Origin: a virus
Strand: one strand, 5' to 3'
IMG/VR virus record: IMGVR_UViG_3300041583_000345
Coordinates: 57,931-121,930 of that record
Length of the DNA stretch: 64,000 bases
The notes under the pieces are model-generated. The model was not told the origin of the DNA, did no database searches, and worked only from the letters and a program-made list of their open reading frames with translations. A program made the position numbers and the translations under genes. Of the stretch, positions 31,606-39,211 are shown piece by piece; within the stretch, counting starts at the first letter, position 1; each line of letters starts with the position of its first letter.

Positions 31606-33408
31606 TTATTTTTTTTTAGATTCATATACCGGGGTAAACATCGTTTGTTTATCCATACCTTCTTCTCCTAATGGTCTCTCTCCTGAATTATGAGCTTCTA
31701 TGTCTTTTGAAGATATTGTTTTTACTTTAGGGAGATCTAATCCCTTAATAAATCCTTTTGCTATTACTGGTCTAAGATCTTTCATGAACGCTGATTCTAT
31801 GGCTGGTGCTAAGAAGCCTCCAACTTTTAATCCCTCTTCGTTTGTAATATTACCTAAATCTCCGTATACTTTTTGAATCTTCTCTCTTACTTTAGAATAA
31901 TACGCTTCTACATCTGTTACAATATTTTCTAGTTGATTGATAGCATTCTGCATTCCTTGAAATCCATCATACTCGTCTGCAATATGGGAAAGGTTTCCTG
32001 TAGCTGCTTCGTTAATAGACTCTTCTGTTAATACTTTTCTAATAATAGATTTAACAGCTTCTTTTAATTTAGCATTACTTTCCGCCATATTCTGATTATC
32101 TAGGTTTTTAGCGTAATGAATTACGTCCTGTTGAAGGAGTTTTGGGTCTAAATAATCTGGATCTAATCCTCCTGAGTCTTGCCATGCTTTAATATAATCA
32201 TCTTCGTCTGGTAAGTTATTTACATTTCTAGGAGTATATTTATCAATTAGTACTTTAAAATTAATTTTAAATAGGGCTTCTCTAAATTTTGTTTCTAAAT
32301 CTGAATCTTCATTTTCTGCCATATTCTGATTATCCAGTTTTCTAGCGTAATCAATAATGTCTTGCTGAAGCATTCTTATATCAAGGAAGTCTGGGTCTAA
32401 TCCTCCTTCGTTCTCCCATGCTTTAATATAATCATCTTCTGTAGGTAGATTATTTAATCCCTTAGGTGCGTATTTATCTACTATCCCCCTAAAATTTACT
32501 TTTGCTAAATTATTTCTAAATTCAGCTTCAAGATTTTCAGAATCTCCTTCTGTTTTCATAGCTCTTTTAATAGCTTTAGTTCTAGCTCCTCTATGTTCTT
32601 TTTCACCTGTTTCAATTTTACCGTTTCCGTCATAATCTTTATCGGCTAATTCTTTTTCGTTTAGTGAATCATAGTTAACACTAATAAATTCATCAAACTC
32701 ACTTACAGGGTCCATATCTGGATTGTTCATTAAACCGGTAGCTTTTGTGTGTAAGAAATCTTTTATTATAGCGTTAAGACCGGGTATTTCCTGATATTCT
32801 GCTGTAATAGCGTTTATAGCTGCTGCTAAAATTTCTTTTTTACTACTAGTAGGTTCTTCTGTGGTTAGTCCTTTTCTCTCTTTAATTTTAGCTATAGCGG
32901 TACTAATTTGATTTTCTGTATATCCGCTTTCTTTTAGTGTTGCTTTCTTCATACCGTTAAACACGTCTACTTCTGCTTTACCTCTTTTTGTTTCAACTTC
33001 TCTATCATGTTTATTAACTTTAGAAGATTCCCCGGACACTAAGTCCAGGTAATGTGTTGGATTTTTTTCTAAGTTATCTTTAGCTTTTTTTTCAGCTTTC
33101 TTAAAATCTTCTGCAGATACTGTTTCTCCTTCCTGTTTTCCTAAAGCTTTTATTTCAGCTCTAATGCCTCTATCTAAAGATCCTAAGGAATAGTTTAATA
33201 CTGGTCTTTCATCATAGACTACTTCTTCTACTTTTTTAGTTTCAAATAAGAGACCTCTATTTTTTAAGATCTGTACTGAGTCGTCAAATCCGTTAAATTG
33301 AGTTACATGCATAGGGTACTGTTGTCTCATTTGACGGACAAATTCCTTTTTTGTCATAGTGCCTTCGTTTACGGCTCTATATCTCTCTGTTACTGATTTT
33401 ATCTTCAT
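31606..33408 (-). CDS. Large head-operon protein with tandem KYAP/DDYI domains and an EF-hand-like loop
   Basis: A 600-residue, charged, helical protein. Residues 293-366 and 371-444 are two tandem copies of one domain (VNF/INF, DKYAP/DKYTP, LPxEDDYIKAW, GGLDPD, LQQDxIxYA, LDNQNMAE). Residues 258-269 form a perfect EF-hand-type loop (DYDGNGKIETGE), so Ca2+ binding is possible. The C-terminal part, LSHIADEYDGFQG, then VKVGGFLAPAIE-like text, looks separate. Several I/L-x-E sites could be gp21 cuts. Its place between gp21 and the portal suggests a core or internal head protein. Function is unknown. Confidence 0.72.
   Translation of the reverse strand: MKIKSVTERYRAVNEGTMTKKEFVRQMRQQYPMHVTQFNGFDDSVQILKNRGLLFETKKVEEVVYDERPVLNYSLGSLDRGIRAEIKALGKQEGETVSAEDFKKAEKKAKDNLEKNPTHYLDLVSGESSKVNKHDREVETKRGKAEVDVFNGMKKATLKESGYTENQISTAIAKIKERKGLTTEEPTSSKKEILAAAINAITAEYQEIPGLNAIIKDFLHTKATGLMNNPDMDPVSEFDEFISVNYDSLNEKELADKDYDGNGKIETGEKEHRGARTKAIKRAMKTEGDSENLEAEFRNNLAKVNFRGIVDKYAPKGLNNLPTEDDYIKAWENEGGLDPDFLDIRMLQQDIIDYARKLDNQNMAENEDSDLETKFREALFKINFKVLIDKYTPRNVNNLPDEDDYIKAWQDSGGLDPDYLDPKLLQQDVIHYAKNLDNQNMAESNAKLKEAVKSIIRKVLTEESINEAATGNLSHIADEYDGFQGMQNAINQLENIVTDVEAYYSKVREKIQKVYGDLGNITNEEGLKVGGFLAPAIESAFMKDLRPVIAKGFIKGLDLPKVKTISSKDIEAHNSGERPLGEEGMDKQTMFTPVYESKKK
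32077..32532 (-). repeat. Tandem internal duplication within the 600-residue gene
   Basis: Two consecutive units of about 222 bp (32532-32311 and 32298-32077) encode the duplicated domain. Similarity is clear at the DNA level around the NQNMAE ends, where both units read CATATTCTGATTATC on the plus strand. Confidence 0.8.
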
Positions 33409-33411
33409 AAT

Positions 33412-33636
33412 CTATATATAATCAAATCCTTTTGTATGTGATGGCCGTGTAGGACGGCTAACCTGTTTGTATCCTAATTTTGTTAATGTTTTCTTAGCTT
33501 TATTACCTTTTCCGAAAGCTTTTGGTGTCGCATATTGTGCTCCATCTCCTGGTGAAAAAGATCCTCCTCCGGTACTGGTAATATTTGCTTCGTCAAGCAT
33601 TTCCTTTATTAACTTAGTTAAGTCTGATCTTTTCAC
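33412..33636 (-). CDS. Small protein with a gp23-like protease site (possible prohead core protein)
   Basis: A 74-residue basic protein. Residues 1-16 (MKRSDLTKLIKEMLDE) look like a removable helical leader. They are followed by ANITSTGGGSFSPGDG, which closely echoes the mature N-terminus of gp23 (ANSTNVGGGSFSAGAG) including the Glu-Ala cut. The remainder, YATPKAFGKG...LGYKQVSRPT, is basic. T4 has small core proteins gp67 and gp68 near gp20, and this could be the equivalent. It abuts the 284-residue gene at one shared base. Confidence 0.68.
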   Translation of the reverse strand: MKRSDLTKLIKEMLDEANITSTGGGSFSPGDGAQYATPKAFGKGNKAKKTLTKLGYKQVSRPTRPSHTKGFDYI

Positions 33637-34490
33637 TATACTATTTTTAACTCATTAACTAATTCGTAGTATTGCATAAGGTTAACTAAGTGGCTATCGG
33701 TTACTTTTTCCTTGTTGGTTAAAGGCTTAATAGCTTTAGATACTTCATCTAATTTAATTTTAACTACCTCGTCTTTTACCTTTAAAGATAATTGTCTAAC
33801 CTGTTCAGCTATTTTAACTAACTCTTCATTTACAATTGTATGTAAACGTTTATTTGAGTTTACTGACGTAATAAACTCTCTTAATATGTTTTTCTGTTCT
33901 GGAAGTAAGTCTTTGTAGTTGTCGTTAAACTTCTCTAATAGTATTTTAAATGTAAGAAGACGTAAATCTTTATCGTACTTAGAGTACTCTTCAATTAATG
34001 TGTCCTTTACATCTGCTTCTTTCTGTGGTGATGATGTTAGGTGTTCTAAAATTGTGGTTTTATTATCCACAAGAAAAGAAGGGCTTACTAAATCAGCATT
34101 ATTCTGTGCTTCTAATAAACAGTACAGAGCGGCAAGGGCTTTATAATCCCTTACTTGAATGCCGAAAAATTCATCTACATTATACGCTTCTTTAATATCA
34201 GATATTAATCCGTATTTTTGCTCTTTTAAAGCTTTTTGATCTAGCTTACGAGATACTTCCGTAATAGTAGAAACAATGGCTTCTGCTTTAGACTGGGATA
34301 CATTCTTATTTTTAACAATGAATTCATATAATTTGAATTCCCTTGCCAGGGCTGTTCTACCGGTAAAATATTTTTTTACAATATTAACAGCAGCGGAATC
34401 TTTATTATTTAGAGTGTCCGAAGCTATTTGTTTTACTAGTAGCTCAAAAATAAGACCTGTATTTCTAAATTTCGAGTGTTTTACTTTCAT
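33636..34490 (-). CDS. Conserved head-operon protein downstream of the portal gene
   Basis: A 284-residue helical protein starting KVKHSKFRNTGLIFELLVKQ, with later KILLEKFNDNYKDLLPEQK. I have seen proteins with this start beside portal genes in marine T4-like phages but know no function. The spacing (TATTTATT box 16 nt upstream, next gene overlapping by 1 nt) shows it is a real operon member. Core formation or protease regulation are possible roles by position only. Confidence 0.68.
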   Translation of the reverse strand: MKVKHSKFRNTGLIFELLVKQIASDTLNNKDSAAVNIVKKYFTGRTALAREFKLYEFIVKNKNVSQSKAEAIVSTITEVSRKLDQKALKEQKYGLISDIKEAYNVDEFFGIQVRDYKALAALYCLLEAQNNADLVSPSFLVDNKTTILEHLTSSPQKEADVKDTLIEEYSKYDKDLRLLTFKILLEKFNDNYKDLLPEQKNILREFITSVNSNKRLHTIVNEELVKIAEQVRQLSLKVKDEVVKIKLDEVSKAIKPLTNKEKVTDSHLVNLMQYYELVNELKIV

Positions 34491-34506
34491 TGTATACGTT
34501 TACTAT

Positions 34507-34514
34507 AATAAATA
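34507..34514 (-). promoter_or_regulatory. Candidate late-promoter box
   Basis: The coding strand reads ATATTTATTATAG, 16 nt before the start of the 284-residue head protein gene. Confidence 0.42.
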
Positions 34515-34518
34515 TGGA

Positions 34519-36414
34519 CTAATTACCTAAATCTTTAATGTTATCTTCATTCATCATATCTGGTTCAGATATAGTTTCTTTAGAAAACACTATATTTTTT
34601 AGTGCTGCTTTATTTTTATGGTAAACTCCTTTAGTGACCATGTTCTCCATTACATTCTCGTTGTCTGATGGGTATCCGCCGTGCATCCCGTGGGTGCCTA
34701 AAGGGTCTCTTCCTCCTAAACCGGCTGTTGTTCCGTATACTGAGGCTTTTTCAGTCGGTCTTCCTCCTTCTGGGCCTGGTTCTCCCCAATCCGGGGTTTC
34801 TTCTTCATATCCTGCTGGTACTTCTCCCGGGCCTCCACCTTTTGGTGTTGAAGTAGATCTTCTACCGTACATTGAAGCTAAGTCATGAGGGGTTCCGTAA
34901 GTTGTTCCTGATTTAGCAGGATCATTACCTTCATTCTCAATTTGTGCTATTCTAAATAGGCGTTTGGAATCTTCCCTAACTAAATCTCTCATTTCCATAT
35001 ACTCATCTTCTGATAAGTTAAATAGGTTTTCATATATGTAATCTGATGAGAATAATTTAGAGTCTTTCATTTGATTTGCAAGATCAATTTTCTCTTTCAT
35101 AAGAGCGACTTTTTCTTGTTCAAATATAATAGAAGGGGTAGTAAGTTTAATTTCAAAATTGGTTAAACTCTCTCCGGTAAATCCCTGTGTGTATAAATGT
35201 ACTAGTGCAATCTTAGTTAATTCAGATTCCAGTATCTTTTGAATTCTCTCTACAGTTCTAGCAAATCTAATGTCTTCTGCTGCTAATGTTGCCTTACCTG
35301 ATAAATCTCCTTCGTACCCGAAATAAGCTTTTGGTATCTTTAATGCTGCAAACATCTTAGCTTGTAGGTATATAACGTCTGTTACACCGTCATACTCTAA
35401 TCCTTTAGTAGTTTCAATTCTAGTAGAAGTATCACCTCCTCTTACAGGCATGTAGAAATCTTCCATCATGTTCTGCATATTAAACTTTAAGTTATATTGT
35501 CCATCATCTCCAATATAAGGAGTTTTTTTCATTCCATTGATAGTCTTTTGCATGAACTGTTCTACCTCTGTAGGTGGTACGTTTCCTACATTTATATAGA
35601 ACATTCTCTTTTCTGGAGCTCTCATGATTCTATGAATCAACATTGCATCCTCCATTAAAGTTACCTGTTTAAAGATTTTTCTGGCTGGCTCTAAATAAGA
35701 ACGGCCGTAAGGTAGGTAATTTGTATCTGAGATTAGTCTAAAGTGAGCAATTTCGTAATTGTCAAACTCTACTACTCTTTGGTCTGATTTTCTCTTGGGT
35801 AAGTAGTTTGGATTCTGTGAAGATGCTAATCCGTCTGGGTCTAGTTGGAATGAAACTTTGGAAGGGTTTTCTGGGTCTATGCCCTCTCTTCTCACCATAT
35901 GGTAAACTGTATATGGAAGTACATTATAAACTCCAAACTTCTCAGCTATCTCTAATTTTAAAAAGAAATCACCGTATTTACACATATTACGAGTCCATGA
36001 CCATAAGTTAAACTCGATGTTTAATACATCGTAAAATAAATTATAAAGAACTTTTTGAATGTTTTCGTCTGATGATTTAATCGCTAAGATTTCGTTTTGA
36101 TCGTTCTTAGTGCATGCTTCATCGGCAATAATATCTAATGCTGAAGCTATAATAGGATCGGTGTCCATCGCTTCATAATCAGAATATAATTGAATCCTTA
36201 ATGTTTGATAATTCAAGTTAGGATTAAATATATTTTTATTGTTGTAAATATATAGACGGCTAAACCTGTCTATAAGTGAGTTTGTCTGGTATTTACCAGT
36301 CTGCTGTATTTGATTAACATCGGCAATCTTTAACTCATTACCTCCTACGTTTCTGATTACAATATCAGAAGCAAAGAGTGTTTTAAGTCTGCCAAATAGT
36401 GAAGTATCCGCCAT
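34519..36414 (-). CDS. 20: Portal vertex protein (T4 gp20)
   Basis: A 631-residue portal subunit (T4: 524) that forms the dodecamer through which DNA passes. It has the typical gp20 run: LRIQLYSDYEAMDTDPII, ALDIIADEACT, FLKLEIAEKFGVYNVLPYT, RLISDTNYLPYGRSYLEPAR, HRIMRAPEKRMFYINVGN and DVIYLQAKMFAALKIPKAY. The C-terminus is extended by about 100 residues rich in Gly/Pro (HGMHGGYPSDNENVMENM), longer than in T4. A box lies 16 nt upstream. The terminase C-half gene is immediately upstream. Confidence 0.95.
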   Translation of the reverse strand: MADTSLFGRLKTLFASDIVIRNVGGNELKIADVNQIQQTGKYQTNSLIDRFSRLYIYNNKNIFNPNLNYQTLRIQLYSDYEAMDTDPIIASALDIIADEACTKNDQNEILAIKSSDENIQKVLYNLFYDVLNIEFNLWSWTRNMCKYGDFFLKLEIAEKFGVYNVLPYTVYHMVRREGIDPENPSKVSFQLDPDGLASSQNPNYLPKRKSDQRVVEFDNYEIAHFRLISDTNYLPYGRSYLEPARKIFKQVTLMEDAMLIHRIMRAPEKRMFYINVGNVPPTEVEQFMQKTINGMKKTPYIGDDGQYNLKFNMQNMMEDFYMPVRGGDTSTRIETTKGLEYDGVTDVIYLQAKMFAALKIPKAYFGYEGDLSGKATLAAEDIRFARTVERIQKILESELTKIALVHLYTQGFTGESLTNFEIKLTTPSIIFEQEKVALMKEKIDLANQMKDSKLFSSDYIYENLFNLSEDEYMEMRDLVREDSKRLFRIAQIENEGNDPAKSGTTYGTPHDLASMYGRRSTSTPKGGGPGEVPAGYEEETPDWGEPGPEGGRPTEKASVYGTTAGLGGRDPLGTHGMHGGYPSDNENVMENMVTKGVYHKNKAALKNIVFSKETISEPDMMNEDNIKDLGN

Positions 36415-36430
36415 TGAAATAATATTTATA

Positions 36431-36438
36431 TATAAATA
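36431..36438 (-). promoter_or_regulatory. Candidate late-promoter box before the portal gene
   Basis: The coding strand reads CTATTTATATATAAATA, 16 nt before the portal start codon. Both TATTTATA and a T4-style TATAAATA are present in overlap. Confidence 0.5.
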
Positions 36439-36444
36439 GTTGGT

Positions 36445-37605
36445 TTATAGAAGCCAGGTGATATCCTCATCCCCGTAGGCTGTCTTTATAATATATGGAT
36501 TTTCTCTCTGATTTCCAACTGAAGACATAACTACTCTATTCTGAGTGTTTAGATTACTAAAAGAGGACATTTGTGCTCTGGTTAGGTCCATTCCCTGTTG
36601 TCTTAGTCTTAATGCAGTATCTCGTACATACAATGCAGTAGCACATGATATAATTAAATCGTCATTGTAATTTGTTTGTGCTTGGGGCTTTCCGTTTTTC
36701 CAAACAAATACTCTCATCTCCCCCATTGTACGTTTAGATTGTATTATTACAGATCTCTCCCTAATGTACTCAGTCATCTTAGCGATCACTAAAGGTCGTG
36801 TTTTCATAGACATTGTAAAGCCTGGTACTAATTTATCTCTTTCATATTTAGACATATACGATTCTACTGTCTCCATATTACCTGTTGAACTGTAATATAA
36901 GTTTCTATATTCACGTTCCATTACCTGTTCTATAGTAGCCCACCCAATATTGGCATTCTCTATTACAAGAAGTGCTTCATTATATTCTGTTGCTATACCT
37001 ACAAGAACATTACCAAAATCTTTGGGTGATACTTTGCCCTTGTATTCCCCTACTTGGGTACAAGTTTCTACATCAAATATGTGAAATGCAGAATAATCGG
37101 CAGAGTCTCCTCTAGAGACATCCGCTACAACTATATAGTCTTTAGTGTAGTCTGGTGATTCCCAAATCCATAAATTACTATCTACCCCTCTTTTTTCGAC
37201 AGGGTCTCTTTGATAAGTCTGTTCGTAAAATAAAAGATCATCTGGTTCAAATACTGTATCTCCAGAAGCTAAGAAATCACAGTTATGGGATACGAGTTTG
37301 TCAGCAATGAATAGATGCTTAGTGCCTACGTCTACTGGGTCGTATAATATGAAGTCTCCTTCTATCTTTTCAATGGATACTACTGTTACATCTTTCTGTA
37401 GAATATCCCCCGGTTTTATGTCTTTAGCAAGAACTTCTAGTCCGTCAACTATAAACCTATGTTCTAAAGAAGACTGTATCTCTACACTGTTGGAAAGTAT
37501 AAAATGTATAACTTCTGATTTAGATGTTTTCCTAATAGCAGAGAAAGGTTTATAGCCGTCTGGGGTCATTAGCTCGTACCTTGTGTTCTTTCTAATTTCT
37601 ATCAT
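36445..37605 (-). CDS. 17: Terminase large subunit, C-terminal half, fused to C-terminal split intein (gp17-C)
   Basis: A 386-residue protein in two parts. Residues 1-108 are the C-terminal intein fragment, ending DKLVSHN. Residue 109 (Cys) starts the C-extein CDFLASGDTVFEPDD, which is the gp17 nuclease half: IVVADVSRGDSADYSAF (metal-binding Asp), VIENANIGWATIEQV and TNYNDDLIISCATAL. The half must be joined in trans to the ATPase half (38347-39195) to make a working packaging motor. The ATG overlaps the end of the endonuclease gene by 14 nt. Joined sequence QECD-CDFLASG reads like an uninterrupted gp17. Confidence 0.93.
   Translation of the reverse strand: MIEIRKNTRYELMTPDGYKPFSAIRKTSKSEVIHFILSNSVEIQSSLEHRFIVDGLEVLAKDIKPGDILQKDVTVVSIEKIEGDFILYDPVDVGTKHLFIADKLVSHNCDFLASGDTVFEPDDLLFYEQTYQRDPVEKRGVDSNLWIWESPDYTKDYIVVADVSRGDSADYSAFHIFDVETCTQVGEYKGKVSPKDFGNVLVGIATEYNEALLVIENANIGWATIEQVMEREYRNLYYSSTGNMETVESYMSKYERDKLVPGFTMSMKTRPLVIAKMTEYIRERSVIIQSKRTMGEMRVFVWKNGKPQAQTNYNDDLIISCATALYVRDTALRLRQQGMDLTRAQMSSFSNLNTQNRVVMSSVGNQRENPYIIKTAYGDEDITWLL
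37282..37605 (-). other. C-terminal split-intein fragment (IntC, 108 residues)
   Basis: An intein fragment with the expected end blocks: EHRFIVDGLEVLAKDIKPGD (block F/B-like hydrophobic strands), FLYDPVDV, and a final VSHN before Cys+1. Its large size, with a very short partner, is the reverse of typical split inteins and matches the atypically split terminase intein AceL-TerL as I remember it (about 25 + 104 residues). Confidence 0.9.
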
Positions 37606-38329
37606 ACTTCACCCTTATAAATGTACATCCTAATTTCTTTTCTATTTGCTTCTGTCTAGTAGTATCTTTACTACATAATTCACCGGTCTTATCAAAGTGG
37701 TGTTTTTCATCTACTTCTAAAGCTACATTACTTATAGGGTCGTATCCGTCTAAAAAGTATCCAAGGTGCTCTACAAAGAATTCTCCTCCATTTTCAGCAT
37801 GCATAAACTTATACCCGTTCTTTCTTCCGTACTCCTCTATTACCTTAATAGAGTCTATATTATACCTAGGAGCTAATTGACCTTTACATTTTGTTAAGTA
37901 CGCTAAAGTAGATACTCTCATCTTCCGTTTAGTTTCTTCAGTATGTGGTTTACCTAATTGATTTCTCTTAGGGTCTGGGCATTTTCTACAGTACTGCGAC
38001 CAATTATACTTTCTACCACACTCACATTTTAATTTACTAATATCTCTATCTAGCTCTGTGATAAACTTAAGTCTATGTGTTAGGTTGTAAGCTGTTTTGT
38101 ATGTCTTCTGGTTTGTAAATAACTCCTCTAATTCAGTAGTATGTTCAAGTACTGATTTATATAGTTTAGGGTGCTCTTTAATGAAAGTTCTATTTTTAGC
38201 TTTACCTATGTACCTCTTATATAGCTCTCCTTCAAGTAGTAGATCTCTTGTCTCTATATATGAATAGAGCTCAATAGCTTCTAACTCTTCTTTTAGTTTC
38301 TCCCAATACACCTTAGTATGATTTATCAC
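37592..38329 (-). CDS. Homing endonuclease inside the terminase gene break
   Basis: A 245-residue protein starting at GTG (38329). It has a zinc-ribbon-like KCECGRKYNWSQYCRKC near the middle, a NUMOD3-like GKPHTEETKRKM, and a C-terminal Vsr/EDxHD-type core: FFVEHLGYFLDGYDP, then VALEVDEKHHFDK and CTFIRVKY. It lies between the two halves of the terminase, the arrangement called a fractured gene, where a free-standing endonuclease separates the split intein halves. A TATTTATA box lies 16 nt before its start and overlaps the stop of the N-half, so it has its own likely promoter. It presumably cuts intein-less gp17 genes. Confidence 0.88.
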   Translation of the reverse strand: MINHTKVYWEKLKEELEAIELYSYIETRDLLLEGELYKRYIGKAKNRTFIKEHPKLYKSVLEHTTELEELFTNQKTYKTAYNLTHRLKFITELDRDISKLKCECGRKYNWSQYCRKCPDPKRNQLGKPHTEETKRKMRVSTLAYLTKCKGQLAPRYNIDSIKVIEEYGRKNGYKFMHAENGGEFFVEHLGYFLDGYDPISNVALEVDEKHHFDKTGELCSKDTTRQKQIEKKLGCTFIRVKYDRN

Positions 38330-38345
38330 AAGAATGCCTTTCTTT

Positions 38346-38353
38346 ATTATAAA
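38346..38353 (-). promoter_or_regulatory. Candidate promoter overlapping the end of the terminase N-half
   Basis: The coding strand reads CTATTTATAATAAAG, of which TAT-TTA-TAA are the last codons and stop of the N-half. It is 16 nt from the endonuclease GTG. Confidence 0.5.
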
Positions 38354-39195
38354 TAGTCGCCTTCTTGCGATATAAGTGAATAAAGTTCTTCTAATGTTAC
38401 ATTCTGTTCTATATTAGTATGCTTGTCAAGTACCTGTACTCTACTCTCCCCCCATAGACAGTCACACTCCTGCCCTGCCATGCGTGGTCCTAAATCACGG
38501 TCCTGCATATCTCTCCAATCTTGAGTTCTTTCAGGGTGCACACTCCATGGCAGTCTCACAGGCATAAAGGAATTTTCTCCTGTTTCTGCTTTTTCCCATG
38601 TCTGGTGGAACCAATTCCCAATACCGTTAGGTGTTGATAGAGCCATACATTGTCCACCTGTTGCTAGTGTTTGTTGTGCTGCTGCAAAGGTTTCATCAAT
38701 ATTGTCTATAAAAGCGGCTTCATCTATTAATAGTAGAGATACCGCTTCTGATCTAGCTGCATCAGCATTCGATGATTTAGCCTGTATCTTAGAGCCGTTT
38801 TTTAGTCTTAGTGATAGTTTGTTCTTTTCAACAGATGGTAGCTTTAGCCACCTTGGTAGTTCGTCATACATAAAGATAACCTTTGTTACAAGGTTTCTAG
38901 CTGTGGCCTGTGTGGTTGCTAGTGCGAGTATGTTTTTATCCCTATGAAACAACATTAACCAGAGGCTGTATGCTGATGCTAGTGTGGATATGCCTAATTG
39001 TCTAGATTTAAGTGTTATAATAAACTGCTCATCTCTAAATAAATGTAAAACTTTCTCTTGAAATGGGTATAGATTAAAGAGTATCCTACCTCTCTGTGGG
39101 TGTTGTATATGGCAGTACTTTCTCATAAAGTACGCCGGATCCTTTGCACACTTGATGTACTCCTGTGCAATTATTTTTTTTATGTCTTGACTCAT
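38347..39195 (-). CDS. 17: Terminase large subunit, N-terminal ATPase half, fused to N-terminal split intein (gp17-N)
   Basis: A 282-residue protein. Residues 1-245 are the gp17 packaging ATPase: Walker A SRQLGIST at 64-71, Walker B AVSLLLIDEA at 151-160, and motif III-like LSTPNGIGN. At D245/C246 the sequence switches to an intein: CLWGESRVQVLD begins the 37-residue N-fragment, which stops at 38347. The nuclease half is encoded separately at 36445-37605 and begins with the matching Cys. Trans-splicing of the two is needed for packaging. Confidence 0.93.
   Translation of the reverse strand: MSQDIKKIIAQEYIKCAKDPAYFMRKYCHIQHPQRGRILFNLYPFQEKVLHLFRDEQFIITLKSRQLGISTLASAYSLWLMLFHRDKNILALATTQATARNLVTKVIFMYDELPRWLKLPSVEKNKLSLRLKNGSKIQAKSSNADAARSEAVSLLLIDEAAFIDNIDETFAAAQQTLATGGQCMALSTPNGIGNWFHQTWEKAETGENSFMPVRLPWSVHPERTQDWRDMQDRDLGPRMAGQECDCLWGESRVQVLDKHTNIEQNVTLEELYSLISQEGDYL
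38350..38460 (-). other. N-terminal split-intein fragment (IntN, 37 residues)
   Basis: Block A is present: Cys1 followed by LWGESRVQVLD, then LEELYSLI. With only 37 residues it is too short for a standard intein N-half, so the split point is atypical. The partner is at 37282-37605. Confidence 0.88.
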
Positions 39196-39211
39196 AACTC
39201 ATTATTTTATT

